A DNA stretch of 64,000 bases, taken from NCBI GenBank assembly GCA_039720395.1, contig CM077828.1, forward strand, positions 30,252,069 to 30,316,068. Reading direction: 5' to 3'. A program made the translations under genes and the position numbers. This DNA comes from Liquidambar formosana. Lineage: Eukaryota > Streptophyta > Magnoliopsida > Saxifragales > Altingiaceae. The notes beneath the pieces were generated by a model. It made no database searches. It worked only from the letters and a program-made list of their open reading frames with translations, and was not told the origin of the DNA. Positions 38,230-51,045 of this stretch are shown here, one piece after another; within the stretch, counting starts at the first letter, position 1, and every line of letters starts with the position of its first letter.

Positions 38230-38502
38230 TCAATCTGGCTTCCTTTCATACCAACATTGCATTTTTGTTGAACTCAACCCAGACAGATACACAGCTTTCC
38301 TTGGGACCCCATTGCACAGGTTGCGCTGAGGTATTTTTCCCTGCAAAACTTTCTTGCATTCAGCGACGCACTGAGGAAGAGTGCGTGGGTTGAGTTCGAT
38401 CCTGAATGCACATTCAACATGGTTCGGACCTAATAACACTAACCCTAGCACCCCGGCTACCTGACACTATAGCCAATTTCTTCACTGCTTTATCTTCCAT
38501 TA
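38230..38502 (-). pseudogene. Decayed cysteine-rich secreted peptide (thionin- or defensin-like)
   Basis: Minus strand: a likely start at ~38502 (MEDKAVKKLAIV) leads, after a one-base slip, into a hydrophobic stretch (VAGVLGLVLLGPNHVEC) like a signal peptide. The mature part has spaced cysteines (CAFRIELN, PQCVAECKK, NLCNG, MQCWYE) ending at the stop at 38230. Spacing recalls plant defensin-like or thionin-like small secreted proteins, but some expected cysteines are missing. With the slip it is probably a pseudogene. The family call is tentative. Confidence 0.4.
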
Positions 38503-39109
38503 AAAACTTATGCTTTGCCCCCCAAATTCCCACTCCCTTCATTAACTAATCTATATCTTATTTCAAGAGTGTGTAAGATTTCAGATATCCGTTTAACCAT
38601 TTTGGAGGTCGATTTTAGTTTAACTTTATGACCTTGAGCCTCTTGTGGATTATGTCAGTATATGTGAGTTCTTCATTGTGTGTTATTCTATTATATCTAT
38701 GTGTGTTAGAAAAAATAAAAATAATGAGATAAATAGAATGTTTAGCGAGAAGTCAAGCACACACATCATGTGTGCACAACCTATGTATGAATCGTAATAA
38801 AAACACTACTACAGACCCGATTATGAAATGAAATGGTAATTCTTTTTTGGACACTCATTCCTATCATAACCAAAAGACAGTCGTTGAGAACTAAGGCGTC
38901 AAATATCAAGCCCAGGCAGAAGAATCGGGCTGGGGCGGGTGATGGACTGGACAGTGGACACCCAGTTACGCTTAGTCCAATACTCAATCCAATCCAATGC
39001 GCCGGGTGCTTAATACGCACCCCGTGACGCCTCACCCCTTCCCTCGCACAAATTCGAAGTATATATACGGTCACTGGAGGGAAAATCAAAAGCTTCCTGC
39101 CTCTGAAAC
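38503..39109 (+). promoter_or_regulatory. RMI1 upstream region with TATA box
   Basis: AGTATATATACGG at about 39058-39070 is a good TATA box candidate ~40 bp before the RMI1 start codon, implying a very short 5' UTR or a different real start. The rest holds no gene. Confidence 0.45.
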
Positions 39110-42100
39110 ATGCTCAGAAGGCGCCTTAGGTTAAGCTGTTCTTCCGACGAAGAAGACGATGAAGAACAACAGCAACAGCAACAGCAACAGCAGCAGCAGC
39201 AAACGCAAGAAGAAGAAGTTCAACAAGAACCTGTAACCCTAGCCTCTCCCAATTCTAACCCTAACCCTAACCCTAACATCAACACCTCTGAAGCCTTACA
39301 AATCTCCGATGACGACGACTTCATCGACGTATCCGACAACCTCTCTCCGCCGTCTCCTCTAGAGCCGGTCTCCGACCAGCCCTCTCACCGAACTTCCCTT
39401 GAACCGCCGAGTTCCGTCACCGGCTCCAGCGGAAGCTCCGATTGTCCGATTGGGGATTCTCTGCGGAGGTTGGGATTGAGGTTAAGGAGAGAATGGTTGG
39501 ATTCGTGCATTGTTGGCCTCGAGAGCTCCATTCCGGGCTTTGCAAGCTTGGATGTTGCTGGAAAAGCGAAGCTCTGTTTCGACCAGTTCTTGTATTCCGA
39601 TATGAATTACTCTGGTGGCGGCGTTCTTCCCGATAATGTGAGTGCGATGCATCTCATCGATCTCGCCGGGCCATTTGTATTGCAGGTGTGTGCGGTTCAT
39701 GAGTTCATTAATTACGTTTGTGTTTCAGTTAAGCTACTTCTTTGTACATTTTTATTCGAAGTACAGCTTAGAATTTGGAATTTTGGCTGTCGCGTTTTTG
39801 AAACTTCGGCGAGATGGATGGACTTTAGGATAGAAACTATGGTAAAATTTAGGAAATTAACCCACCCTTGGGTAGCCCGGCAAACTCGTTATTGTGTGGT
39901 TAGGCGCATGGTCTCGCATTCAATTCTAGGACAACCTAGGATTTAAGTCGGAAGCCGTGGCGGTGGGTTGCTGTGCTAGTCTCCCCAGGGGTTTAGATTC
40001 CATGGGTGGAACCAAATTCCAAAGGCCCTATTGTGGTGGGATGGCTCCACCATTAACAAAAAATAAAAAATAAAAAAGGGAAAGAAAAGAAATTAAAGAA
40101 TGAAAGGATGAGAATAACTCAATAACCCAATTCAAAGGAGGTTGGTGAGCGCTGATCAGTTAATTTTTGGGTAAATTATACTTTGCCCCCTTTGTTTGTT
40201 TTGTTGGAAAATTTGATGGATCGACCATGTGACAATCATGTGATGCCATTAAGCCAAGTTAATATCTATACTGGCCTTTTATTTTTAGTTTAGGTGTTAT
40301 ATTTGACAAAAAATTGATGGGGGGAAAAAGTTTTACAAGTTATTAGTTTAGGGGAATATTTGTTCAATTTTGAAGTTCGGGAAAAAGTTTTTTTTGGGGG
40401 GGGGGGTTTAGTTGTCCATGTCATTTATCATTAACTTCTTTTCTAATCCAAAGTATTATATGTAGAATATATGCAAATTATTAGTTTATTCTAAAACAAC
40501 ATGAATTTTAACATAACGGGTACAAAAGCACACCATGAATGTAAGTAGATTGTTGAAATATAAAACCTTATCCTGTCCAATAATTCACATCCATTCTAAT
40601 ACTAATTACTTCTGAAAGTTTTCTTTTAGTTTAATTTTTGTAGCTAATGAATATTTTATTGTTCTAGACTCTTCAATAAAACAGGAGTCCTAAAAAAGAT
40701 GGTAGTGAGAAACTTGATTTGCTGATATTCTTCAGGCTCTTTGCTAATAGAGATCATTGTTCAACTTTTTTTCTCACATTGAATAACATTTTGGCAGGTT
40801 GATGAGATAGTTAATATTAGTTGCCCTCTTCGAGGCCGTTATCAAAATGCGTCTTCTGGAATTAAAAGGTGCCTCAAGTTGTCTTTGACTGATGGTGTTC
40901 AACGTGTGTTTGCCATGGAATACAGGCCTATTAAAGATCTTGAAGTTTTGGCTCCTGCTGGGTTGAAGGTTTCTTTTAATTATCTCTATCAATAACTTTT
41001 GTAATTGGCTCCCTTCTCACTAGTTGAAGGGTGGTTTTGGTAATTCGTAGTCCCAGATGTACAGGCCTTTCAGGCGATTTGCTAATGAAGCATGCGATGC
41101 ACCTGTGAAGGGTTTGGATCTTGGGCTTATTGATAATGGTTCCTCCCTCGGAGGTCTCTTATACCAAAATGCTGATTCAATCAGAAGATCATTGCCATCT
41201 ATTAATTGCATTTTTAGGAATAAAAAAAGCAAAAGAAGTATTAAAATCTTTGTAGGTTGCCATTAGTAATGTAAATATCTGATATTTATTTCAAGAAATT
41301 TATGTTCTGAACCTTAATGTAGATTACCCTTGTGATTTGTAGGTTGCCATTTGTAATGTAAATATCCGGCATGGGCTACTAATGCTGGTCCCTGAAGTCA
41401 TTGAAGTTCTAGGAGGATTGGTTGAGGAGTTGGACGCAGCACGGCAGAGGCTTGTTCATGAAGTAAATAAGCCACCAAGGGGAAAAAGGTATTTTATAAG
41501 GGCCAGGGATGTATTCATGTTGTTGAAGATTTACAACCTATTGATCTTCATTTTGCAACTAGCAATAGCTCATATTACACAAATCTACCTGATACTTGGA
41601 AGAAATGTGCCTTTGAAACTGTTATTATTAATTGCATTTCTGCTCCCAATGTCTCTCTTATCATGTGGTTCAAAAAAAGAAAAAAAGGTTATTGTCACTA
41701 GAAGCAATATATGATATGAACCTTCACATGCAAGAAGGTTTCGTACCTTTCATGCATAAAATATTGTACTTATGCAATTTTCTTATGTGGGTACATGTTT
41801 CGAGAAGTTATTTTGGTCTATGATATTAAATTAGCATACTTGATTTTCATGTTTTGGGAACTTGTTCTGGTCTATGATATTAAACGACGAGGCTTGATTA
41901 GGATAGTTTACCTGTAGGTGGACAATTTTGACATATTGATAGACTTTCTTATGAGTGAATAAAATGGTTATTATATGATGTATGATTTACTAAAATATAG
42001 GTAGATCTAATTATGGAATACTATTACAGTGTCATTGGTGATAGAGAAAATTTCACAAAATGTATTGGTTGTTGCTGATTCTTTATTCTTTATTTTCTGT

Positions 42101-44433
42101 GTTTTTTTTTTTTTTTTTTTGGAGGGAACTGTTTTAATGACTGAAGTAATCTATCTCCCTCAAGGACAGAGGTGAATGGAATTCCAACTATTGATAAATT
42201 CACCTTCTTGTACATTATGCTTGTGCAGAACGAGGACGGGAGTGCTTCCATCTTTAGCAACAAGAGCTACTCTTGCTGCATGGCCATCAAATGGTGTTAC
42301 TGGTCTTGGCCACAGTAATAGTTCCACATCACAAAATTCAACTTCCTTTCATGCAAATGTCCTAGGTAAGTTGTTACTTTTTGGGCTTTTAAGACTAATC
42401 TTGAATGATTTGAACTTCAAAAATAAGTCTCAAATCATGCTTTCATTGTTGTATAGAATGCCTACTCAAAGTTTTATGTGAGGTTTTTAAGTTCTATTTG
42501 ATTCTTTTGCCTGTTGTTTTCATAATAACAATGCTGATAATCATAGGACCTTGTAATTGGAAAAAAAGATTGGTGGAGGATTTTTGTGCCATCTTTTTAC
42601 GATGTTAATCAGAAGTGGTTGAGAATCCTAGGCCTGATAATCATAGGACCTTGTAATTGGAAAAAAAGATTGGTGGAGGATTTTTGTGCCATCTTTTTAC
42701 GATGTTAATCAGAAGTGGTTGAGAATCCTAGGCCTGATATGAATGATCTATCTCTGATTGCCCCTACAGCCTTTGGTTTGCTGAAGAGTGCCATTCTTGC
42801 TACCTAGTTGCCCCATACGTTAAGTATCAAGTAAAACCACACAATTCCTAGAAATGATTTCCATGAAAAGGGAAAAGCAGTTTGACAACAGGACTGTTAA
42901 ATAGCTAATTTTATATGGCGTTTGATTAATTCGTCACAAGTTGATTATAATTGTTGACATTTGCATTGATTTATTAAGCTTTTTATTTGTGAGCCATTTT
43001 ATGATAATTCTAAATTGTTCTTGTTAGTATTAGTTTGATACATATGATACATTTACTCTATGCAAGATACATGTAATATGTGAGCAGTTTGACTACTGTC
43101 TTAATAGAAATATTTCAAGCATTGTTTTCCTGTTTTGGAGATGGTTTTGTATCAGTATTTGTCTAATTAGGAATCAAGTATATGCTGAACCTCATTAGCA
43201 AATGGAAAAATGCAAGAAATGTATAACGAATTCATTGCCCATGTTTATCCTAATCTTTCAAGTAGGTTTTTTTTGCCTTAATCCATGCACTGTAGGTGCT
43301 CGTTTGGCTGCGTCTGGCATTGGTACCAGTGAAAGCAATGTAGATGAATCTGCCGTTCCTGTTGGTAGGGAGAATGCTGAGCCTAATCCATCATCCAACG
43401 CTGATGTGGATGTTGGGCAAACCCATAGGGTTGATGAGGTGGAACACCCAGTCATGCTAACTGGTGACAGAGAGATCCCTTTCACTTACTTAGCTAGTTT
43501 ATCGGCCAAGTGGGCTTCAGTGAAGGAGGAAACACCTTCTGTTCAAGGAAAAATTAAGGTATATATTTTTATTTTTTTCTTGGAAGATGATTTTGAGTCT
43601 TTTGGGTGAGTTAGCATCAAAACTATATTAAGATTTTAATATATATATATATATGCTGTATATGTATGTATGTATTTATATGTATTCTTACACGTGCTCA
43701 CACACACGAAGTGGGAGGCTTGGTCTTCAGTTTAATGTGCTTGTTGGTAGTAGAAAATATGAATCTAAACAATTATCAAATATATATCCTTAGTGTTACT
43801 ATATACTACTAAATTGTAATTCAAATTTTGTAGTGCTTTTTGACTGGTGTAAAGGGATTCCAATATAAGCGGAGGACTATGTTCGAGCTTCGGGTCTATG
43901 TTGATGATGGTAGTCTCATTTCTGAGATCCTCATTGATCATAATGTGAGTTTAAACTGGATTTACAGCTGCTGATGATGTGAGTTTGTTGGAATCTAATT
44001 TGTTGTATAATTATTATTTTTTCTTCAGGTTGTACAGAAAGGAATTGGGTACTCTCCTGAGGAGGTCACTGCTGCTCTTGCTTCCTCAGATATTAAAATT
44101 GTCAGTGATATGAAGGAGACATTGAAACAGTTTCAAATTTTCTTAGTGAATTTTGAGGTAATATCTGTTCAGCATTCCATTAGATTTTGCTAAACTGGTT
44201 ACTTTCTTATTGAAGGGTCAGTAATGTTTCTATTACTTTGTGACCTGTGTTTTGTGTTTCAGGGCACGATGCTTTTAGAGATAAATGAAACCTCTCCTCT
44301 TCCAATTTCCCTTGAGATGAACCAGGGCTGTCCTGCATCCGATGCATGGTTACTTCTGAGAAGACTGAAGTCCATTACTTCTGCTCAAACACTGCATCAT
44401 CCCCAATTGGATCCCATCGACTTATCCCCCTGA
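39110..44433 (+). CDS. RMI1: RecQ-mediated genome instability protein 1 (RMI1)
   Basis: RMI1 is the OB-fold scaffold of the RECQ4-TOP3-RMI1 complex that dissolves double Holliday junctions and limits crossovers. Plus-strand exons: 39110-39685, 40798-40968, 41343-41488, 42229-42365, 43296-43558, 43834-43944, 44029-44157, 44263-44433. Borders are GT..AG, all phases agree, and the 567-aa frame is open. The N-terminal ~110 aa are acidic and low complexity (12 Gln at ~20-31, then NPNPNPN). Next are a helical DUF1767-type part (SLRRLGLRLRREWLDSCI), the first OB fold (LQVDEIVNISCPLRGRYQNA ... GLKVAICNVNIRHGLLML), a Ser-rich linker, and a C-terminal OB-like domain (KCFLTGVKGFQYKRRTMFEL ... DAWLLLRRLK). 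Somewhat shorter than the Arabidopsis protein. The CAG/CAA run may vary in length between individuals. Confidence 0.92.
39861..40088 (+). mobile_element. SINE-like insertion in RMI1 intron 1
   Basis: About 228 bp ending in an A-rich tail (AACAAAAAATAAAAAATAAA), flanked by an 8-bp direct repeat GAAATTAA (39853-39860 and 40089-40096). GTGGTTAGGCGCATGG and GCATTCAATTCTAGG resemble degenerate Pol III A and B boxes. The tail and duplication support a SINE; promoter boxes are weak. Confidence 0.5.
41250..41285 (+). repeat. Duplicated acceptor and start of RMI1 exon 3 in intron 2
   Basis: TTTGTAGGTTGCCATTAGTA (from ~41250) is a near-copy of the true acceptor and exon start at 41335 (TTTGTAGGTTGCCATTTGTA), and the match continues through AATGTAAATATC. 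Read in the RMI1 frame the copy meets TGA after eight codons. Confidence 0.85.
42534..42739 (+). repeat. Perfect 100-bp tandem duplication in RMI1 intron 4
   Basis: 42534-42633 and 42634-42733 are identical base for base, and the first six bases (CTGATA) start a third copy. Perfect identity means either a very recent event or an assembly artefact. Confidence 0.95.
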
Positions 44434-45810
44434 CTGTCTGAACTCTGAATACATGTTTCGCTCTTCGTGTTGGTGAAGGAAGTCTTAAAGATGGTGGAAA
44501 CTGATATGGAAAATGTTCCACAGACATTCCAAGTTACCGAACTCTTCTTTGAGCATAATTCTTCAGATTTATAAATTATTGCTCGAGTTCAGAAAATGGG
44601 TTGGAACTTGGAAGGGCATCAAAAACTTGGAATGATCATAATATTCTGACAGCCATGCCTGGTTTTCTGGGGGCTTTTGTTCAAGCTGATTATCCAGAAT
44701 TCCTTATGTATAGATCCTTGTCGGAGAGTTATTATGATTGAAGCTTGCAGGCATAACATTGCACCATCCTGTCATTTCCAGAGGTAATGGGGTTTATTGA
44801 CTGGCTCAGACTTCTCAATTTACTGGCTCTGACTTCTCACAAAAACTTAAAAGGTAAATAACATTATTAGTCTCTGATTTGAGTCTTTCAGTTGATTGAA
44901 TATAATTGACCTGACAGTCTTGCAGGTGAAGGGAAATAAATGACTACATTTAAAGGTGACAATGCAAAGCCAGCCCGATAATCATCAAATATGAAGCACC
45001 GAGTATAGCAGGGAAAGTTGGTGAAGACCTTTATATGGAGTGGTTTTGAAGACAATTGAGAAGATCTGTCCCTACCCCACATAACTAAACTATGATTATG
45101 GAGTGGTTTTGATACCATTCTTTTGTTTGTGTAATTGTTCATCGCATAGTATCTTAATAATCAATTTCAATAGAAAACACTATGCAAACCACCGGCATAA
45201 GTAAAATTCTGATTATGGACCAGTCATAGCAAACTCCTCATCAAATTCCTCATCAAATTTGGGTTGGGGAAGGAGGAAACATGGATGTTGGATTTGCAGC
45301 TGGGAGATGAGACAAGAATGGCATGAGAACTTTCTCAAAAGTGACCGTTGGAATTTTGGGGAAGAAAACGGTTCTCCATCTATTCTCCTATATTTGGGGG
45401 AAAAAGTTTGGGGAGATCGGAAGTCCATTATGGGGAGAGGATGGGGGAACATTTGGTGAGGCATTTTACTCATTTCTCCCTCAATTTGTACTTGGGGAGA
45501 AATATAGCCTAGGGTTGGAGATGCTCCTCGGGTTACAGAGTTAGATTTAAGCAATACTGGTTTCTCCCTAGGTCTTATTGATTTGAAATAATGTCTTGGA
45601 GAACATGACATATTATCTATTCAATAATTTCGTAAACTTCATTAAATATGTGTGCACGTCATGTGATCCCCAATGATGCATGGTTCATATTTTCTTTAGG
45701 TACGGATTAGAAATCCTTTTTTATTTACTAGTAGAATAGGTCCTTAATAATCCAAAATCATCAACTCCAACACACAAACCCTGCCCTATGGCTCTGCTAT
45801 CTAGATGGTC
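44434..45810. other. RMI1 3' flank and gene-free DNA
   Basis: RMI1 3' UTR, then no recognised gene. 45245-45530 is G-rich with GTTGGAGATGCTCC at its right end, similar to ends of known MITEs, but I could not find the matching left end. Confidence 0.5.
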
Positions 45811-46674
45811 TCACTCTGTCTTGAGCTCAGGAGATTGGATTGAAGCTGAATGGAAAGATTTTTGTTGCTAGCTGTGCTCCCCTCTTGACTCTCAGGCCTT
45901 GTGATAAAGAGCCAGCGGCTCCACCGCTCCGTCATCTCAGGACAAGTCACCATCCACAGCCACCCTTAAGTGTACCAAAATGGCTGTATCAAGTGCCTGT
46001 CTCCACGACAAGCGCTCTTCCCAATTGCCTTGGCGCACCCTTCCGTCGATGCCATTGGGTAAAAATTCATATGAAGCTGTAACCAGTCAGACTCATAACA
46101 ATGAAGAAAATCCTCCTTGGTGTGGGAGAGAATTTGGGTAAACATATCATATAAAGGCTAACTTTGGCGCTTTTAGAGAACAAGATAGATTATAGAATTT
46201 TGATTGTGAAGATTAAGAGCTAAAGAAAAACTATATACAGATATTTAGGGTGGGCTGATGTTAGAACTGTTTCCGTTGTAGAAAAAACTTGTATACAACA
46301 ATGACATGAGTAGGTTACCATATCACTCTTTTCACGAGCAAAAGACGAGCAAAGTGAGTATAACGTGGACGTCTAAATGACAAACTGAAAGCATTTTCAG
46401 GCGGACAACTAGTTACAAAGACCTAGAGCACCAAAGAAAGTCTCATTTTTTTTAGTGATATGGGTAAATCCATCACTCATTCTGTATTAGTTAACACTAA
46501 AAAAATCAATTGTTGACTAGTCCATGTGGGAGTTGAATTTGGGACTTTTTGCTTTCTAAAATGTGGGTATGCCAAATATTTTTGCCCTATGGAGTAGGAT
46601 TGAGATATCCCTTGTTTGACAATATATATATAATCCTATAATCCAATCCGTTGGATTAGATAGCCTTCTCATGT

Positions 46675-46815
46675 AATATTTTTTTCCTAAAAATCAAGTT
46701 TATCTGAGATTGATTACTATTCGATCCAAAACATGTATTTTCATGTAGACTTTTTTTCCTAAAAATCAAGTTTATATGAGATTGATTACTATTCGATCCA
46801 AAACATGTATTTTTT
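46675..46815. repeat. Two-copy 72-bp tandem repeat in pseudogene B
   Basis: TTTTTCCTAAAAATCAAGTT begins at 46681 and again at 46753, and both copies continue through TTCGATCCAAAACATGTATT with one or two differences. It lies between exons 5 and 6. Confidence 0.85.
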
Positions 46816-49022
46816 AATCAATAACAATCAATTATTTATAGACATTTTGAATGAAACAACTCTTAATTTTAGATAATATATGACTCAAATTTAATCCAAC
46901 AGTTGATTTGATTAGATACAAGTTGCACGTGAGAATTTTGGAGTGCACTTGGTATAAAATTACATCAAGTGCATCTAATAGAAGAACTGTATATATATAT
47001 AACTTAAAGAATTTTTTAAAAAAAAAAAAAAAGATTTAGATTCCTAGTGGCCTACCCTTGATAGATATCCGTCGTACCACATTTCCGACTCAGTGAAACC
47101 AGGGTTCACAACAGTAATTCCAATATCCGAACCGAAACTCTATTCTCAATGTGTCATAAGAGTTTACTAATGCTGCCTTAATTAGTTCCCTGAAGCCATT
47201 GAAGAATTACAACTGATCAATCAAACAGAGAAAATGAGAGACTTTAATTGTAAAAGCATGCCAATGAACTTTCTTACACAATAGATGCTCACTCTTGGTA
47301 CAGGGAACCATGAAGCAGCTGAAGCAATCCCAATGATCTTCCCTTTGCTCTTTCTCAAGTATGGGACTGCGAAATGGGTGCTGTATACTGAACCCCAGAA
47401 ATTTACATCCTATGAAATACATGGCATTGTAGTTTACATTCAGCTTCCAAACTAGCATGTTTTAAAGAGTTCAACAAAAAAAAAGAGTCAGCATTTAAGA
47501 GCCTAATTTACCATTACAAAATTTCAGTACAGCGGGGTGGTATATTGCAAAGAACCCTCCTAATGTTTCGTCATTTTTCACATAACTCTCCTATACGAAA
47601 AAATTAAGATAACACCCCTTTTGGTTAGGTTTCGGATGAAAAATCAAGTAAATATTGAGTGAAAAAATACTATAGAAATGAATGAATATTTAACACATGA
47701 GAGAGATATAATGTATTATACCATTAGTTGTACGTTTTTTTTTTCTTCCTCTCCCTAAAATAAGTCGCATTTTTATAAATTAAAAAATAAAAATAAAAAT
47801 AAAAATGATAGGACAGGTACTAATCAAGTTATCAAACTTCTTTTGGGTTTTGAGTGTATGAGGCTGAATCCTAGAAACAACAAAAAAACAACGCTGGGCA
47901 GACCTGGCCCAGAGTCTTTGGGCTGAAGCCCAGAAGGTAGTCATCAAACTGCACGCTACTGGAAGTAGCCTGGAACCGTTGTGGAGGTTTAAAAAAAGAA
48001 AAAAAAAAAGAAAAAAGAGGGTTTATGAGCCAATACGATAATGGCAAATTGGTAATAAACAAAAGGTTAAGTTTTAATTTCTTTTAATTCTTCATATTTT
48101 TTTTTTTTTTTTTAATATCAAGAAGTTCCAAATGCTTTGCACGGTTGCACCAATTAATCCATTACGCACATGCAGTCCGCCGTCCAACATACACCAAGTA
48201 ATTACATGACAAAGTCTGAGAGGATGGTTTTGAGAAAGTGGTGAGAGTTGAACCCAAGACCTCTTATTTGGATCTTTCAACTTAAAAAAGTATAGTGCAT
48301 TCTTTATTAATTAGTGGGTATACAAATTCAATGGCCAAAAATAGATGGATGTAGCCACATTCAAATAGGTAAAGTATTTTCTCCACCACGAAAAAGGAAA
48401 ATAATAGGTAAAAGTTATTTAACCCAAAAAAGGGGGAGGTGGGTTAAGGTAAGAAATGGGATTGAACATTATTGTTCAATTACTAGAAAATTTGTACGGA
48501 GTACTTGAAAATTGTTGTTCCAAATACTAAAAACCTATGAGAATAGTTTAGACGGTAAAAAATTATGAATCAGAAATCGTAGGTCCAGATTTTAAGTCTA
48601 TACTCTCATAATTGAATAAAAAGAATTATAGGTTATTTATACATCACAGGAGAATTAATTTAGGATTAGACTTGGGATACGTACTCCTCATTTGAGGGGC
48701 CCGTAATAAGAGAGAAGGAGGGGGTATGGAGGACTAGAAAATTTGTCAACAAAAGTACCATATTGCAACCCCCCACCCCCAATAAAAATGCAAAAATGTA
48801 AGAGCCCAAATATAATGCTAACACGCACGTCCATGCAATGGACAATGGTATAGATTAATTACCATAATAGGAGTGATCAAATCAGAGAGCGCTGGAATCT
48901 TCAAACAGGGCAGCGTCGCTAATCCCAGCGTTGTTCACCGGATGATCCAATGGCAATTGCATTTGACCAATAAGCCCTTTTACGTCACCCACACGCGCGC
49001 ACACAAAAAAAAAAAATGAAAA

Positions 49023-49084
49023 AGGAAGAAGAAGAAGAAGAAGAAGAAGAAGAAATGGGAGAGGGGGGGGGGGGGGGGGGGGGG
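49023..49084. repeat. GAA microsatellite and 22-base G run
   Basis: About ten AAG/GAA units (49023-49055) followed shortly by an uninterrupted G tract at 49063-49084, in intron 2 of HSD pseudogene B. Such runs are prone to length errors in sequencing. Confidence 0.9.
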
Positions 49085-49138
49085 ATGGGGAAGCACCAAA
49101 AGCCATGAAATATGAAAGGAGTCATGTGATCTCACATT

Positions 49139-49857
49139 CAGTGACAGGATCCAGGAATTTATCTTAGGGGCGACTTTGTTTGGATGTAACTGTTTAATTT
49201 GTTTTTTTCTAACTCTATAAATTAAATAATCATTTGAAGTGGTCTTCTTTATATAATAAAAATTAAAAAGAGCAAAGAAAATTGTTTAAACTTAATAATT
49301 AACACAAAAACTTAAATATTCATTAATAATATATATATTTGATGAAATAATGTCTGTATTAAATCAAAAAAGGGCATAGCCCAAGAATAGGAGACATAAC
49401 TTGAGTAAAACATGGGTAAGAAACTAAGTGCCTGTTTGGATGAGATTCTGGGAGGCTCAAAATCTCTTCTGATGGCCCATAATCACTTTTAAGAGTATTT
49501 GGATAAAAAATGAGAAAAGTGATTGTAAGCCCAAAATAGATTTTGAGGCCAATTTGCTCAAGCTGTCTACCCCCTGATTCTGATTTAGCTTCTGATTTAA
49601 CTTCTGATTCTACTTTGAAGCTATCCCAAACAGGCACTAAGAGCTATCTATATAAAGGGGAAAAAAAAGAAAGAGAGAAGAGTAGGGGGGGTCAATTATA
49701 AAAGCAAAGGGGTCAAAAATATATTTTAGAGGGGCAAAACTATATTTTAGAGGGGGCATATTTAAAATTATAGGCAAATATGTATACTAAAAAAACAAGT
49801 TCCAGTGAGTGAGGGGGGTCAATTGCCCCCCTGGCACCCCCCCTCCCTCCGCCCCTG
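49139..49857. mobile_element. hAT-type element in HSD copy B intron 2
   Basis: 719 bp, flanked by an exact 8-bp duplication CTCACATT (49131-49138 and 49858-49865). The left end is CAGTGACAGGATCCAGGAAT and the right end, reversed, CAGGGGCGGAGGGAGGG; this CAGTGGCGGA-type end is common in plant hAT derivatives. No coding capacity. It carries a nested 210-bp element. Confidence 0.85.
49428..49637. mobile_element. Nested Tourist/Harbinger-type MITE
   Basis: 210 bp with inverted ends GTGCCTGTTTGG on both sides and the 3-bp target TAA duplicated (49425-49427 and 49638-49640). It is inside the hAT element 49139-49857, so it inserted later. Confidence 0.85.
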
Positions 49858-50552
49858 CTCACATTCTTACTACAAATTAAACTTACACTGTCCAAAGTGG
49901 TTCACAGCTTCGCGAACTAATCGCTTAGTCTTCAACTTTGGTAACATCTGCACAGATCACCTTAACATCCGATGAGCTGAGACGTCGGGCCTTATTGGCC
50001 ACCTTTTGGAGACGCTAGGGTCAGCCCTGAGGTCAGGCCACTCAGGCAGCCACCTAAGGTCTCAAAATTTTGACAAAAAATAAGGCCCCAACTTAGTTGT
50101 TACCTTTGTAATAAGTCTAAAGGAAAAAAAAAAAAAAAAGGACATTTTTTTTAATAAATAGATGAGAAAAGGCCCAAATCCAAGTTTAAGGGCCCCAAAT
50201 AATTCCTAAGTTTCTAACCCAACTCCATGTACAATAACCCAAATAACCAAATAATCTACTCAACTCAAGCCTAAAACCCAAAAAACAAAAAAAAACATTT
50301 AACCCTAAATCAAATCAGATCTAATGCCTCTTTCAGTTTGTTTCGAGCCTTTAAACTCCAAATTCCAACCTCCTCCTCTCTTCCTCTCTTAGTGCTCTTA
50401 ACCTCTCACAAGCCTCTATCCTAATTAAATCATATCAGAATTCTATTTGGAAGATTAAAAATGTTTGATTACTTCTCAAACAAAGAAATCAAGTACACCA
50501 AATGTCCAAACCATTCTCTCTTTAATTAATTAATTTATATACTTTTTCTTTC

Positions 50553-50583
<31 letters not shown>

Positions 50584-50637
50584 CATAAGGGGTACTCTGA
50601 TATTATTGGGGAAGATTTATTTTTAGATTTAAAGGTT

Positions 50638-51045
50638 TTGAAAGAAGTTTTACCAACAGATCTAAAAAGGCTAATTGAAGTACTGAATTATTTGAAAGAA
50701 ATGGATAGTTGTTTCCCAAATGCTTGGATTGCTTATAAAATATTGTTGATCATACTAGTTACAGTTACATTTGCAAAAATAAGTTTTTCAAAGTTGAAAT
50801 TAATCAAATCTTACCTTCGTTCCACTATGTTACAGGAAAGATTGACCGGATTAGCTATATTATTCATTGAACATGATATGGTAAAAAAGCTTGATTATGC
50901 TAACTTAATAAGTGATTTTGCGGTTAAATATGAAAGAAGAGTAATATTTAAGGGATATTTTGCTATAGTTGGTTTATTTCTTTTTGGTATTATAGCTTTA
51001 AATTTTGTTGTTTTTCTTTTCTTCTTCTTCTTCTTGTATATGTGA
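50638..51045 (+). pseudogene. hAT transposase C-terminal remnant
   Basis: An open stretch reads FPNAWIAYKILLIILVTVTF, then SFSKLKLIKSYLRSTMLQER and LDYANLISDFA. This is the hAT dimerisation domain with its SxxKLKxIKxxLRSTM signature. The zinc finger and catalytic RNase H-like part are missing, so the element cannot move itself. The last ~35 residues are hydrophobic translation of T-rich DNA. Confidence 0.88.

Noticed and set aside
41057..41266. 70-codon open frame in RMI1 intron 2 (MYRPFRRFANEACDAPVKGL)
   Set aside because: No recognised family; flanking RMI1 exons splice cleanly around it, so a chance frame is more likely.
45245..45530. Possible MITE ending GTTGGAGATGCTCC
   Set aside because: The right end looks like known MITE ends, but no matching left end or target duplication could be found.
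48096..48260. Possible SINE with GGTTCAACTCTC and a T run
   Set aside because: Only one Pol III-like box, no target duplication, ends undefined.
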